Assembly: GCA_963783335.1 (NCBI GenBank)
Contig: CAWAND010000010.1
Span: 1,426,001-1,490,000 of the forward strand
From: CAWAND01 sp963783335
GTDB taxonomy: Bacteria; Chloroflexota; Anaerolineae; Anaerolineales; E44-bin32
Length of the DNA: 64,000 bases
Direction of reading: 5' to 3'
The position numbers and the translations under genes were made by a program. Below are positions 9,773-18,855 of the stretch, one piece after another. Numbering within the stretch: position 1 is the first letter of the stretch; the number at the start of each line of letters is the position of its first letter. Below the pieces are notes generated by a model. It had not been told where the DNA came from and did no database searches. It saw only the letters and a list, made by a program, of their open reading frames with translations.

Positions 9773-9922
9773 TTTGCTTGGCGGCCAATTTGAGGGTTGA
9801 GTCAATCGTGATGAAGCCGGCTGTGCTATGGTTGCCATGCAAGTGAGAGGCGAGCTGCCTCCCATCTTCGCAGTGCGGCAGACTCCATGCAGAGGCACGA
9901 CTGATGGCCAAGGGGGTGAGAC

Positions 9923-10408
9923 ATGGCCATGCAAGCTGACGACCTGGTGCTGGTGGCAATCGTCAAAGCTCCTAGAGATCTTGAAATTGCGCGTATGCTC
10001 GGTTGGTACCGCATTCCACTGCAGACGGCGCCCAAGACCGTGCGCGTCGACTGGCTGGCCTTCTACCAGACCGGAGCCTTCGGTGACGAACGCTGGAGCG
10101 TGCGCTACGCGGCCCCCGTGCGCGGCTTTGAGCTCACGACGCGGGGCGACCTCTTGCGAGACGAGCCGGACCATCCTCGAGCAGACGAGCCCTACTATCG
10201 CATCCAGATTGGGGGCCTTGAGAGACTGCCAAAACCGATTCTGAGCGGGGGCTGGAGACGTTTCACATTCTTGTTTACGACCGGAAAACGTCTGCTGGCC
10301 GCTGAGACACTGGGAGACCTGACCGTGTCCCGATCCGCCGATCGGGATCAGCTCTGGCGATTGTTGGAAGAAGAGGGGGGTACTAGGAGGCTCGACAGCC
10401 TTCTGTGA
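9923..10408 (+). CDS. Conserved hypothetical protein, 161 aa
   Basis: No signal peptide or membrane helix. The N-terminal part (DDLVLVAIVKAPRDLEIAR) looks like a beta strand followed by a helix, and MLGWYRIPL and WLAFYQTGAFG follow. The C-terminal half contains two motif-like strands ending in RRFTFLFTTGKRLLAAETLGDL. I recognise this only as a protein type seen in Chloroflexota-like genomes, with no known function. The ATG at 9923 has GGGGTGAG just upstream; an in-frame ATG at 9929 is an alternative. It stands between two terminator/promoter signals, so it is probably transcribed on its own. Confidence 0.6.
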   Translation: MAMQADDLVLVAIVKAPRDLEIARMLGWYRIPLQTAPKTVRVDWLAFYQTGAFGDERWSVRYAAPVRGFELTTRGDLLRDEPDHPRADEPYYRIQIGGLERLPKPILSGGWRRFTFLFTTGKRLLAAETLGDLTVSRSADRDQLWRLLEEEGGTRRLDSLL

Positions 10409-10420
10409 CGCGTGTATCAT
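10392..10420 (+). promoter_or_regulatory. Sigma-70-type promoter for the DUF2207 gene
   Basis: TCGACA (10392-10397), a 17-base spacer and TATCAT (10415-10420) each match the consensus at 5 of 6 positions. It overlaps the end of the preceding gene and lies about 60 bases before the DUF2207 start. Confidence 0.55.
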
Positions 10421-10482
10421 TGCCATGATTTTGAGGCGCAACGCCTCGAGATCTCGTCAACTCAAAGGATGTGAGGCCCTCT

Positions 10483-12360
10483 ATGCGAAAACTGCGTCTG
10501 CTCGTATTGGCGCTCATTGCGACTCTGCTCCTCGCACCGAACATTCAGGCCCGCGCACAATCTAAGACCCTGGTTTGGGACCGCTACGACGTCTCGATGA
10601 CCATCCAATCCAACGGGGATGTGCGGGTGGTGGAGCACCAGCAGATAACTTTTACTTCAGGCACTTTCACCCACGGCTACCGGGTGATCCCCCTGGATAA
10701 GACCAGTGGGATAAGTGATGTGAGCATCAGCGAGCCCGGCGGGCAGACCTACCAACAGGTTGGGTACGGCGGCACACCGTACACATTCACAGCTGAGCAA
10801 AGCGGGGGCAATCTCGAGATCTATTGGTATTTCCCACAGCTAAGCAACACCACGCGAACCTACGACATCGCCTACACGGTCCATGGCGGAGTGCGGATCT
10901 ACGACAGCGGTGACAAGCTCCAATGGTTCGCCATCGACAACCAACGCGACTTCCCAATCAAAGAAGCAAGCGCACGGGTGTTCCTACCCCCGGGCGCCAA
11001 GTTCATGACGATCGACTCGGCAGGAGTCAAGACGCACTGGCAGCAGAGTCCCGACGGGACTTCGGTCACTTTTGTGGCCGATAACGGTATGTCGACCAGC
11101 GACCAGATGGAGATCGGTGTCGAGTTCACGCACGGGATCATCCCGGCTAAGCCACCCGCCTGGCAGGCAAAAGTGGACATGACCGAGTCCTTCGACCGGA
11201 CCGTCCGGCCAGTGCTCAACCTGCTGGTTGGGCTTGTGGCCGTGTTGTTGGCCTTAGGCGGCCCTCTGGGAGTCTACCTGCTGTGGTACACGCGGGGTCG
11301 GGATCCCAAGGTCGGTGACATCCCGGAATATGTCACAGAGCCGCCTGGCGATCTTCCGCCTGGAATCCTGGGCACGCTGATCGACGAGCGCGCGGACATG
11401 CAGGACGTCGTGGCCAGCATTGTCGATTTGGCACGCCGAGGCTACCTGACGATCGAAGAAACCGAGACATCCGGATTCCTCGGATTGGGTTCGACCGACT
11501 TTGTGTTCCACAAAACGAAGGACAACTTGAGCGATCTCTTGGATTATGAGCGCGAGATCATGCGTGGAATCTTTACCGGTTCCTCAACCGAGCGCGAACT
11601 GAGCGACCTGAAGAACAAGTTCTATACTCGGCTACCTGATATCCAGAAAGACCTCTACAAGCAGCTTGTCTCGCATGGCTTTTTCAAGGCCAGCCCGAAC
11701 AGCACGCGCAGAAAGTGGATTGGCATCGGGATCGGTGTCCTGGCCCTCGCATTCGTCTCCGGCATTTTGTTCTTCCCGATGGCGACCTACGCCGGCGCCC
11801 TGGCCTGCTTGCCGTTGGCCCTTGGCGTTTCCGGTGTTGCGGCGCTGGTGGCGGGTAACTTCATGCCGGCCAAAACCAGGGAGGGCGCCGAGGCGGCCGA
11901 ACGCTGGAAGGCCTTCAAGAACTACCTGTCGCGCATCGATCAACTGGACGACATCAAACAATCGAGCGATCTCTTCGAGCGCTTCTTGCCATACGCGATT
12001 GCTTTCGGCATGAACCAGTCCTTTGTTCACAAGTTCTCGACCATGACGAATACCCCAGCCCCCGGTTGGTACATTCCGTATGGCATCCCGTATGGCACCG
12101 GCGGCGGCGGCCGACCCGGGGGTCTGGCCAGCGCTACGCCAGCCATGACCGGATCGGGGAGCGGTGGACTGCAGGGAATGTCCGATAACCTGTCGGGCGG
12201 GTTGCAGAGCATGAGCGACGGCTTGACACAGATGCTTAACAGCACCGGCCGCGTCTTGGGTTCGGCACCGTCTTCCAGTGGAAGTGGCGGCGGCGGGTTT
12301 AGCAGCGGTGGTTTCAGTGGTGGAGGCGGCGGTGGGGGCGGCAGCGCCGGCTTTGGATAA
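10483..12360 (+). CDS. DUF2207 domain membrane protein with Gly/Ser-rich tail
   Basis: A 625-aa envelope protein of unknown function. A signal peptide (residues 1 to about 27, ending near QARAQS) precedes an extracytoplasmic beta-rich DUF2207 domain (about 30-240). A transmembrane helix near 250, a cytoplasmic winged-helix-like part (LGTLIDERADMQDVVASIVDLARRG region), two helices near 425-465 and a Gly/Ser-rich C-terminus complete the family layout. ATG 10483 is preferred over the upstream GTG at 10471 because the signal peptide begins there and AAGGATGTGAGG precedes it. The next gene, 32 bases on, encodes a membrane/Zn-ribbon protein and may be its partner. Confidence 0.85.
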   Translation: MRKLRLLVLALIATLLLAPNIQARAQSKTLVWDRYDVSMTIQSNGDVRVVEHQQITFTSGTFTHGYRVIPLDKTSGISDVSISEPGGQTYQQVGYGGTPYTFTAEQSGGNLEIYWYFPQLSNTTRTYDIAYTVHGGVRIYDSGDKLQWFAIDNQRDFPIKEASARVFLPPGAKFMTIDSAGVKTHWQQSPDGTSVTFVADNGMSTSDQMEIGVEFTHGIIPAKPPAWQAKVDMTESFDRTVRPVLNLLVGLVAVLLALGGPLGVYLLWYTRGRDPKVGDIPEYVTEPPGDLPPGILGTLIDERADMQDVVASIVDLARRGYLTIEETETSGFLGLGSTDFVFHKTKDNLSDLLDYEREIMRGIFTGSSTERELSDLKNKFYTRLPDIQKDLYKQLVSHGFFKASPNSTRRKWIGIGIGVLALAFVSGILFFPMATYAGALACLPLALGVSGVAALVAGNFMPAKTREGAEAAERWKAFKNYLSRIDQLDDIKQSSDLFERFLPYAIAFGMNQSFVHKFSTMTNTPAPGWYIPYGIPYGTGGGGRPGGLASATPAMTGSGSGGLQGMSDNLSGGLQSMSDGLTQMLNSTGRVLGSAPSSSGSGGGGFSSGGFSGGGGGGGGSAGFG

Positions 12361-12391
12361 GGCCCGCGACCAACAACGGAGCATACTTGCC

Positions 12392-12910
12392 ATGAGAAGC
12401 GGACGTTTGATGGGAATACTCTTGATCGGTGGCGGCCTGGCCCTGGCGATCATCGGAGTTCTGTGGCTTGTCACCAGCGTCAGCGGCGGCCGGCTGCAGG
12501 TGACAGGAGCCGTGCTGGGCGGCGGCTTTCTAGCCATTGTTGTCCTGCCTCTAATTGGGGCGGGTATCTTCCTGCTGGTCCGCAGCGGCCGGGAGGCGGC
12601 GGAAGACGCCCAGCGTATGGAGCTGCGGCGCATCCTGGATGAGGTCAAGAGCCGGGGCCAGGTGCCGATCAGCGATCTGGTGCTTGAGCTCGGCTCAAGC
12701 CGTGACCAGGTGCAGAAGGAGATCCACTCGTTGGTGGGCATGGGTCTTTTCGCCGGCTTCATCAACTGGGATGAGGGCGTGCTGTACTCGCAGGACGCCT
12801 CCGCCTTGCGCGAACTTGACAAGTGCAAAAACTGCGGCGGCGAGCTCAAACTGGTGGGGAAGGGCGTTGTGACCTGCCCCTACTGCGGCACGGAGTACTT
12901 CTTGAACTAG
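12392..12910 (+). CDS. Membrane protein with winged-helix-like region and C-terminal Zn ribbon
   Basis: A 172-aa protein. Two transmembrane helices at the N-terminus (about 5-30 and 40-65) are followed by a charged helix, a helix-turn-helix-like segment (VPISDLVLELGSSRDQVQKE) that resembles a PCI/winged-helix module, and a zinc ribbon with CKNCGG and CPYCG pairs at the end. It follows the DUF2207 gene closely on the same strand. The module types are clear from the sequence; the function is unknown. Confidence 0.65.
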   Translation: MRSGRLMGILLIGGGLALAIIGVLWLVTSVSGGRLQVTGAVLGGGFLAIVVLPLIGAGIFLLVRSGREAAEDAQRMELRRILDEVKSRGQVPISDLVLELGSSRDQVQKEIHSLVGMGLFAGFINWDEGVLYSQDASALRELDKCKNCGGELKLVGKGVVTCPYCGTEYFLN

Positions 12911-13057
12911 GGACGTCAGTTGCTTCCTCTAAGGGCAGCCTCCGGGCTGCTCTTTGGATTCTGTCAGCCATCGCTCAGGCGACTCTCCTTTCGGAAGTCC
13001 TATAATGTGAGAGCCCGCCATTACCGATTTCAACCTGCCCGGGCAGAGGAGAGGCGC

Positions 13058-14482
13058 ATGGGAAACAAAGTGATCAAAGGGGGGACCCTGATCACCGCTG
13101 AGGAGACGTTCAGCGCGGACATTCTGATAACCGACGAGCGGATCACCGCAATCGCCGAGCAGTTCGACGGTGTGGAGGCGGAAGTGATCGACGCCACAGA
13201 CAAGCTCGTGCTGCCCGGCGGCATCGATCCGCATACCCATTTCAATCTTCCCATGTTCGACACGGTGTCATCTGATGACCACTACACCGGACACAAGGCA
13301 GCCGCCTTTGGCGGAACCACCACCGCTCTCGACTTTGTGCCTCAGCTTGACGAGGGAAGCTTGCGAGCTGGCGTCGATGAATGGCACGAGCGGGCGGACA
13401 GCCGGGCGGCCATCGATTTTGGATTCCACGCCAACATCACCCAACTCGATAAGGCTGTGTTGGATGAAATCCCTTCGCTGGTTGATCAGGGCATCACAAC
13501 CCTGAAGGTGTTCACGGCCTACAATGGCCGTCTCAGACTCCAGGACGGCGAGATCTTCCAGGTGATGCGAAAAGGTGCCGAGCATGGGATGCTGACCATG
13601 CTGCACGCAGAAAACGGGGACGTGATCGACGTGCTTGTGCGTGAGGCACTTGCCGCCGGCCACACATCGGCAGAGTTCCATGCGCGCACCCGGCCCGCCT
13701 GGGGAGCCGTAGAGGCATTCCTGCGGGCGGTTGCCCTGGCGGCTCAAGCTGAATCCCCCCTGTATGTGGTGCACATGAACACGGCTGGGGAGGTCGATCA
13801 ATTGGCCTATGCGAGGGCAAAGGGCTTGCCGGTGATGGGTGAGACATGCCCCCAGTACCTCTTTTTCAGCGACGATCTGCTGGCGCGTCCGGACGGCGCC
13901 AATTGGGTCTGTTCACCGCCGCTTCGGACTCCCGAAGATCAACGCGGCCTGTGGCAGGGCCTTAGCCACGACGTCATACAGACGGTGGGCACCGACCACT
14001 GTCCCTTCTTCTCGGATGGCTCCCGGCCGATCGAATACGAAGGCAAGCCGGTTGCCATCCCCGGAAAGGAACTCGGCGCCGGTGATTTCACCAAGATCCC
14101 CAACGGCTTGCCAGGGGTAGGGGACCGACTCCCGATTCTGTGGTCCTACGGCGTGGGCCAGGGACGCCTGACACCCAACCAGTTCGTGGCACTGACAAGC
14201 ACGAATCCGGCCAAGATCTTCGGCCTGTATCCCCGCAAGGGCACGCTGGTGCCGGGCGCGGACGCCGATATTGCCATCTGGGATCCTGAAGAGCGGCTGA
14301 CCTACGGAGTGGCCCACGCCAAACATCGCACAGACTACAACTTGTACGAAGGCTGGGAACTTAAGGGGTTCCCGGAGAAGGTCTTTCTGCGTGGGCAGAT
14401 GATTGTCGATGGAGATCGCTGGCTAGGCAAGGCTGGGATGGGCCGCTTTCAACATCGGCTTCCGGGCGCTGCCGTCCTCTAG
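13058..14482 (+). CDS. hydA: Dihydropyrimidinase / D-hydantoinase (HyuA-like)
   Basis: Zn-dependent cyclic amidohydrolase (474 aa) that opens hydantoin or dihydropyrimidine rings. The metal ligands are visible: GGIDPHTHFNLP near residue 60, the carboxylated-lysine segment TTLKVFTAY, histidines in LHAENGD and YVVHMNT, and the catalytic Asp in VGTDHCPF. GAGGAGAGG lies just before ATG 13058. A perfect -10 TATAAT is at 13001-13006, with no convincing -35. HyuA sits beside carbamate kinase and SsnA in the E. coli purine region, and all three occur in this island. Allantoinase is a possible alternative, but the sequence reads as hydantoinase. Confidence 0.9.
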   Translation: MGNKVIKGGTLITAEETFSADILITDERITAIAEQFDGVEAEVIDATDKLVLPGGIDPHTHFNLPMFDTVSSDDHYTGHKAAAFGGTTTALDFVPQLDEGSLRAGVDEWHERADSRAAIDFGFHANITQLDKAVLDEIPSLVDQGITTLKVFTAYNGRLRLQDGEIFQVMRKGAEHGMLTMLHAENGDVIDVLVREALAAGHTSAEFHARTRPAWGAVEAFLRAVALAAQAESPLYVVHMNTAGEVDQLAYARAKGLPVMGETCPQYLFFSDDLLARPDGANWVCSPPLRTPEDQRGLWQGLSHDVIQTVGTDHCPFFSDGSRPIEYEGKPVAIPGKELGAGDFTKIPNGLPGVGDRLPILWSYGVGQGRLTPNQFVALTSTNPAKIFGLYPRKGTLVPGADADIAIWDPEERLTYGVAHAKHRTDYNLYEGWELKGFPEKVFLRGQMIVDGDRWLGKAGMGRFQHRLPGAAVL

Positions 14483-14509
14483 TTGCGTGCCTGCGGGGTT
14501 GGGCTGGGA

Positions 14510-14538
14510 TTGTTGACGACAAGCCGGCATGCTAGAAT
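14510..14538 (+). promoter_or_regulatory. Promoter for the aminohydrolase gene
   Basis: TTGTTG (14510-14515), a 17-base spacer and TAGAAT (14533-14538). The predicted start near 14545 leaves a leader of about 330 bases before the aminohydrolase. Confidence 0.5.
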
Positions 14539-14544
14539 GGCGCG

Positions 14545-14875
14545 AGGCGAGGATTCTTGCCTCCCTCCTGCCCCAGCGGCGTGCTTGAAGGTCTTTGGCC
14601 AAAGGTTGAATTCGCCCTCCGGCCCGGCGCTGGTGTTCACCACGCATCAACGCGTGCTTGGGACGAGAACGAGCACGCCACGAGGCCCGAATTGTTGAAA
14701 GTGTACGGTCTGGCACAACGACCATTGGCGGGGGAACAATGACACCCCTTGCCTTTGTCTATCGTTGGCAGCCACCCATTCAAAAGCCCAACCAGTACCT
14801 TGATCCTTTGGCCGAGACGAGACCTTTTGGACGGAGGCTTCGCCTTGGCGAAAGACGCACCGTACCGAGGAGTCG
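14545..14875 (+). other. Long untranslated leader upstream of ssnA, content unknown
   Basis: About 330 bases between a plausible promoter and the ATG at 14876. It contains a short palindrome (CTTTGGCCAAAGG, near 14592-14605) and a small hairpin near the end (CTTCGCC/GGCGAAA, about 14840-14856). No known riboswitch consensus or T-box motif was recognised, and the small reading frames here look like chance. A structured cis-regulatory RNA is possible but not shown. Confidence 0.3.
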
Positions 14876-16234
14876 ATGATGCTCATCACCAACGCCCATT
14901 TGATCACCTGGGATCAACCCAATCAAATCCTCGAAGACCATGCCCTACTTGTGAAAAGTGGCACAATCGACGCCTTGGGTCCCACCGCAGAAATGGTCCA
15001 AGCGAATCCTGATGAGGAGACTCTGGACGCGGGTGGACAGTGGTTGATGCCCGGCAATATCTGTGCCCACACGCACTTTTATGGGGCCTTCGCCCGTGGG
15101 ATGGCCATACCCGGCCGTCCGCCGCGTGACTTCCCGGACGTGCTTCGTAAGCTCTGGTGGCCGCTGGACAAGTCATTGGACAGCGAAGATGTGCGCTACT
15201 CGGCGCTGGTATGTCTGGTGGATGCCATTCGCCACGGCACCACGACCCTGATCGATCATCATGCCTCCCCCAACGCCATCGATGGCTCGCTCGACACGAT
15301 CGCGGATGCCGTCGATCGTTCCGGTTTGCGGGCCGTCCTGTGTTACGAGGTCACCGATCGCGATGGCGAGGCCAAATCCGCTGCCGGACGAGACGAAAAT
15401 GTGCGCTTCATTGAGCGCTGCGCCGATGGTCCCGTTGCCGGAGGGCGCGTGGCGGCGGCTTTCGGTCTGCACGCTAGCCTGACTTTATCGGACGGGACAT
15501 TGGATGCCTGTCGAAAGGTCGCCCCCGCCGGCTCCGCTTTTCACATCCACATTGCCGAGCACGAGGCCGATGAATATGACAGCCTGCGGAAGTCGGGACT
15601 GCGCATCGTTGACCGGCTGCTTGAGCACGGCATTCTTGACGAACGATCGATTGTGGCGCACGCTATTCACGTCGATGGCCGTGAAATGGAATTGTTGGCA
15701 GAGTCCGGATCCTGGGTGACCCACCAACCGCGCTCCAACATGAACAATGGCGTCGGCGTGGCGGATGTTGACTCGCTTCTGCGCATGGGCGTGCGCGTCT
15801 GCTTGGGCAACGATGGGTTTTCTAACGCCATGTGGGAGGAGTGGAAGACAGCCTACTTGCTGCACAAAGTCTGGCACCGAGATCCGCGCCGAATGCCGGC
15901 CGACAAGCTGGCGGAGATGGCTGTGGTCAACAACGCTGCTTTGGCCGAAGGCTTCTTCCCCGGGGCACCGCTTGGGACCATCCGCCCCGGCGCCAGGGCT
16001 GACCTGATTCTGGTGGACTACCATCCAACGACACCTGTCCATGAAGGCAATCTCCCATGGCATATTGTGTTTGGCTTCCACGAATCGATGGTGACCGCCA
16101 CCATGGTTGATGGCCGACTTCTGATGCGGAACCGCGAGCTGCTGACCCTGGACGAGGCCGAGATCACGGCCAAGGCACGCGAGCGTGTCCCAGCGGTTTG
16201 GGAACGCTACAAGGAGAACGTACCGTCCGACTGA
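14876..16234 (+). CDS. ssnA: SsnA-type putative aminohydrolase
   Basis: Amidohydrolase-superfamily deaminase (452 aa) related to guanine, cytosine and chlorohydrolase-type enzymes. Metal ligands appear in NICAHTHFYG near residue 65, HIHIAEHEAD and VAHAIHVD, with the catalytic Asp in CLGNDGFSNA. The following MWEEWKTAYLLHK is typical of SsnA. In E. coli ssnA lies with ygfK, ygfM and xdhD in the purine-degradation region; recent gut-bacterial work ties this set to anaerobic urate and purine breakdown. GAGGAG precedes a double ATG at 14876/14879. The true substrate cannot be told from the sequence. Confidence 0.87.
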   Translation: MMLITNAHLITWDQPNQILEDHALLVKSGTIDALGPTAEMVQANPDEETLDAGGQWLMPGNICAHTHFYGAFARGMAIPGRPPRDFPDVLRKLWWPLDKSLDSEDVRYSALVCLVDAIRHGTTTLIDHHASPNAIDGSLDTIADAVDRSGLRAVLCYEVTDRDGEAKSAAGRDENVRFIERCADGPVAGGRVAAAFGLHASLTLSDGTLDACRKVAPAGSAFHIHIAEHEADEYDSLRKSGLRIVDRLLEHGILDERSIVAHAIHVDGREMELLAESGSWVTHQPRSNMNNGVGVADVDSLLRMGVRVCLGNDGFSNAMWEEWKTAYLLHKVWHRDPRRMPADKLAEMAVVNNAALAEGFFPGAPLGTIRPGARADLILVDYHPTTPVHEGNLPWHIVFGFHESMVTATMVDGRLLMRNRELLTLDEAEITAKARERVPAVWERYKENVPSD

Positions 16235-16260
16235 TCCGTCGGGCGAGATCTGGAGGCTGA

Positions 16261-16929
16261 ATGAGTGAAGATCGTTTGATTCTGACCCTGGCAATCCTAG
16301 GAGGCACCGGGCAGTCGGGGCCCGCGCTGGCAAGTCGCTGGGCCAAGGCCGGCTACCAGGTGTTGATCGGATCGCGACAGGCAGAAAAAGCTGAAGGCGT
16401 GGCGGCTGAACTCAACCAAGAACTTGGGCTGGAAACCATTCGGGGATTGGAGAACGCAAATGCGGCACGCCAGGCCGACATCGCCGTGCTCACCGTGGAA
16501 TACACGGCCCATGATGCCGCGCTGGAGAGCCTGAAAGACAGTCTGCAAGGCAAGATTCTGGTGGATACGACGGCCCGGGTTGATTTTCGCGATGCCCAGC
16601 CGCCAGGTCCACCGTCTGCGGCGCGCACAGCCCAGGAAATCTTGGGGGATGGCGTGCGCGTGGTGGCGGGGTTCCAAACCGCGCCGGCGTTCGTTTTGAA
16701 GAAGAATCCCGATCAAAGGGTCGATGTAGACGTGTTGATCTGCGCCGACGACGAAGCCGCGGCCGAAGAAGTCATCAAACTGGCTGAGGGGGCCGGGATG
16801 AACGGCTACTACGCGGGCGGCCTGGACAACGCGGTGGTTGTCGAGGGGCTGACGGCCGTGATCATCCGTATGAACAAGCACTACAAGTCCCTGCGCGGAT
16901 CGATCAAGGTGGTTGGACTGAAGAAGTGA
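16261..16929 (+). CDS. npdG: NADPH:F420 oxidoreductase-like protein
   Basis: Exchanges hydride between NADP(H) and coenzyme F420. The 222-aa protein opens with a Rossmann motif (LAILGGTGQSGPAL) followed by IGSR, which selects NADPH. VAGFQTAPAF and VVVEGLTAVIIRMN-like segments are typical of Fno/NpdG. It starts an F420 operon; its stop overlaps the cofE start (GTGA). With the two F420-using enzymes downstream it would supply F420H2 from NADPH. Confidence 0.85.
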   Translation: MSEDRLILTLAILGGTGQSGPALASRWAKAGYQVLIGSRQAEKAEGVAAELNQELGLETIRGLENANAARQADIAVLTVEYTAHDAALESLKDSLQGKILVDTTARVDFRDAQPPGPPSAARTAQEILGDGVRVVAGFQTAPAFVLKKNPDQRVDVDVLICADDEAAAEEVIKLAEGAGMNGYYAGGLDNAVVVEGLTAVIIRMNKHYKSLRGSIKVVGLKK

Positions 16930-17708
16930 CGTCCCCACATCAACTCACACTCACGGCTCTGCCTGACGTGCCGCTGGTGCAGCCGGGGGATGACTTGGCG
17001 ACCCTGGTACAAACGTCGCTGGAGGCTGGCGGCATTTCCCTCCGTTCCGGTGATGTCCTCGTGGTCGCCCAAAAAGTGGTTTCTAAGGCCGAGGGGCGGC
17101 TGGTGTGCCTCAACGATGTCCATCCTTCTTCGCGAGCGGTGGAGCTGGGGAGCGAGATCGGCAAGGATCCACGCCTGGTGGAAGTGATCCTTGGGGAAAG
17201 CTCCGAGATCGTCAGGTCCCGGCCCGGACTTCTGGTGGTTGAGCATCGCTTGGGTTTCGTCAGCGCCAATGCCGGAGTGGACCATTCCAATGTGGCTGCC
17301 GAACCCGGCCGGGAGTCGGAGCCGTGGGTCCTGCTGCTGCCCGTGGATCCAGATGCCTCGGCCCGGCGCCTCGGAAAAGCGCTCGAAGAAAGCACAGGCA
17401 CCGAGATCGCCGTCCTGATCATCGATTCGCATGGGCGCGCTTGGCGGATGGGAACGGTGGGGGTGGCGATAGGTGTCTACCACTTTCCCGCGCTGTTGGA
17501 CCTGAGGGGCCACCCGGACCTCTTTGGTGAGCCGCTCAAGATCACCGAGGTGGGCCTGGCGGATGAGATTGCTGCGGCTGCTTCGGCGCTGATGGGGCAG
17601 GCCGACGAGGGGCAGCCGTTCGTTCATGTGCGAGGTCTCCCCTATCCTCTGAGAGACGGCTCTCTGGCCGAACTCCTGCGGCCCAAGTCACAAGATCTGT
17701 TCCGATAG
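16926..17708 (+). CDS. cofE: Coenzyme F420-0:L-glutamate ligase
   Basis: GTP-dependent ligase adding gamma-linked glutamates to F420-0. The 260-aa protein has the family segments GDVLVVAQKVVSKAEGR and EHRLGFVSANAGVDHSNV. The C-terminal nitroreductase domain present in actinobacterial FbiB is absent; a separate nitroreductase gene (18241-18855) follows in the same cluster. It starts with GTG at 16926 in a 4-base overlap with npdG. Confidence 0.93.
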   Translation: MTSPHQLTLTALPDVPLVQPGDDLATLVQTSLEAGGISLRSGDVLVVAQKVVSKAEGRLVCLNDVHPSSRAVELGSEIGKDPRLVEVILGESSEIVRSRPGLLVVEHRLGFVSANAGVDHSNVAAEPGRESEPWVLLLPVDPDASARRLGKALEESTGTEIAVLIIDSHGRAWRMGTVGVAIGVYHFPALLDLRGHPDLFGEPLKITEVGLADEIAAAASALMGQADEGQPFVHVRGLPYPLRDGSLAELLRPKSQDLFR

Positions 17709-17726
17709 GGGGAGACAAAGGGGTGA

Positions 17727-17755
17727 TTAAGGTCGCGGCGGCAATCCGTTAGAAT
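17727..17755 (+). promoter_or_regulatory. Possible internal promoter in the F420 cluster
   Basis: TTAAGG-17-TAGAAT ahead of the PPOX gene; only the -10 is good. A GC-rich hairpin (GGTGCC/GGCACC) follows around 17765-17787, so transcription may restart here within the cluster. Confidence 0.3.
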
Positions 17756-17845
17756 AGGAGATGCCGGTGCCCATGAGGGCCGGCACCATTGTGGACGGGC
17801 AACCACCCACCTTGAGCGTACGTTGGTTTTGGAGGTTCTCGCTGT

Positions 17846-18244
17846 ATGGATATTCCAGACTCCGTTCAGGATCTGCTGTCGTTTGACACCAAGGCGTTCG
17901 CTGTGTTGGCGACAGTCATGCCCGACGGACGTCCGCAGGCGACACCGGTTTGGTTTGATGTCAAGCAGGGTGATTTCAGGGTTAACACGGCTCGTGGCCG
18001 GGTCAAAGACCTGAACATGCGTAAACGCGGGGCCGTGGCCCTGACTGTTCTCGACCCCGATGATCCTTACCGATACCTTCAGGTTCGGGGCGAAGTCGTG
18101 GCACAATCCGAGCAGGATGCGAAGGCTCATCTTGACCAGCTGGCCCTGAAATACCATGGAGTCGAGCGCTACCCGGGCTCGACCGAAGGACAAACCCGGG
18201 TCATCTACACCATCAAGGCGAACTCGTTCTTCACCAACAAGTGA
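17846..18244 (+). CDS. PPOX-class F420-dependent enzyme
   Basis: Small split-beta-barrel protein (132 aa) of the pyridoxamine-phosphate-oxidase-like superfamily. FAVLATVMPDGRPQATPVWFD is the usual start of the F420-dependent reductase subgroup, and RYLQVRGEV is a conserved barrel strand. The typical substrates are small oxidised metabolites or quinones. The stop overlaps the next gene's GTG (18241). Its position inside an F420 operon supports F420 over FMN as cofactor, but that is inference. Confidence 0.82.
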   Translation: MDIPDSVQDLLSFDTKAFAVLATVMPDGRPQATPVWFDVKQGDFRVNTARGRVKDLNMRKRGAVALTVLDPDDPYRYLQVRGEVVAQSEQDAKAHLDQLALKYHGVERYPGSTEGQTRVIYTIKANSFFTNK

Positions 18245-18855
18245 CCGAAACACAGAACGCATACCAGGAGCTCGTCGAAACCCGGCGCTCCATCCGCAAG
18301 TTCACCGGCCAACCGGTACCCCGGGCGGCCCTGCAGCGACTCCTGGAAGCCGCATGTATGGCCCCGTCGGCCCACAACCGGCAGCCGTGGCGTTTCGTCG
18401 TGCTGCAGGATTATGACCTCCGCCAGCAGCTGATTTCGGAAATGTCAGAACCATTTCGAGCCGATCTTGCCAAAGATGGCATGCCGCAAGACGAGATCGA
18501 ACGGGCTGTGGAACGTGGACGGGATCGAATGTTGGGCGCGGCTGCAGTGGTCCTACTCTTCCTCACAATGGAAGGGATGGATAGCCATGTGGACAGCGTC
18601 AGACAAGCTGCCGAGCACACCATGGCCGTCCAGAGTGTATCGCTGGCGGCTGGTCAGCTGCTTTTGGCGGCCCACGCCGCCGGGCTTGGTGCATGCTGGG
18701 TGTGCTCGCCATTGTTTACACCGACGATTGTGCGGCGTGTCTTGGGGCTCCCGGCTTCCTGGGAGGCGCAGGGCATGATCGCGTTGGGCTATCCGGATGA
18801 AGAGGGGCGGGATCGCGACCGCAAAGCGCTCCGTGAGGTCGTATTGTGGCGCTGA
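18241..18855 (+). CDS. Nitroreductase family protein, probable dehydro-F420-0 reductase
   Basis: FMN-binding nitroreductase-fold protein (204 aa) with RRSIRKFTGQPVP at the N-terminus and AAHAAGLGACWVCSPLF near residue 145. It resembles the C-terminal domain of mycobacterial FbiB, which reduces dehydro-F420-0 made when CofC/FbiD uses phosphoenolpyruvate. FbiB is a cofE-nitroreductase fusion; here the two halves are separate genes two apart. The GTG start overlaps the previous stop, and it runs 10 bases into cofD. A general nitroreductase is the alternative. Confidence 0.75.
   Translation: MTETQNAYQELVETRRSIRKFTGQPVPRAALQRLLEAACMAPSAHNRQPWRFVVLQDYDLRQQLISEMSEPFRADLAKDGMPQDEIERAVERGRDRMLGAAAVVLLFLTMEGMDSHVDSVRQAAEHTMAVQSVSLAAGQLLLAAHAAGLGACWVCSPLFTPTIVRRVLGLPASWEAQGMIALGYPDEEGRDRDRKALREVVLWR

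Noticed and set aside
11632..12849. 405-residue open frame on the - strand
   Set aside because: It is antisense to the DUF2207 and Zn-ribbon membrane protein genes and of low-complexity composition.
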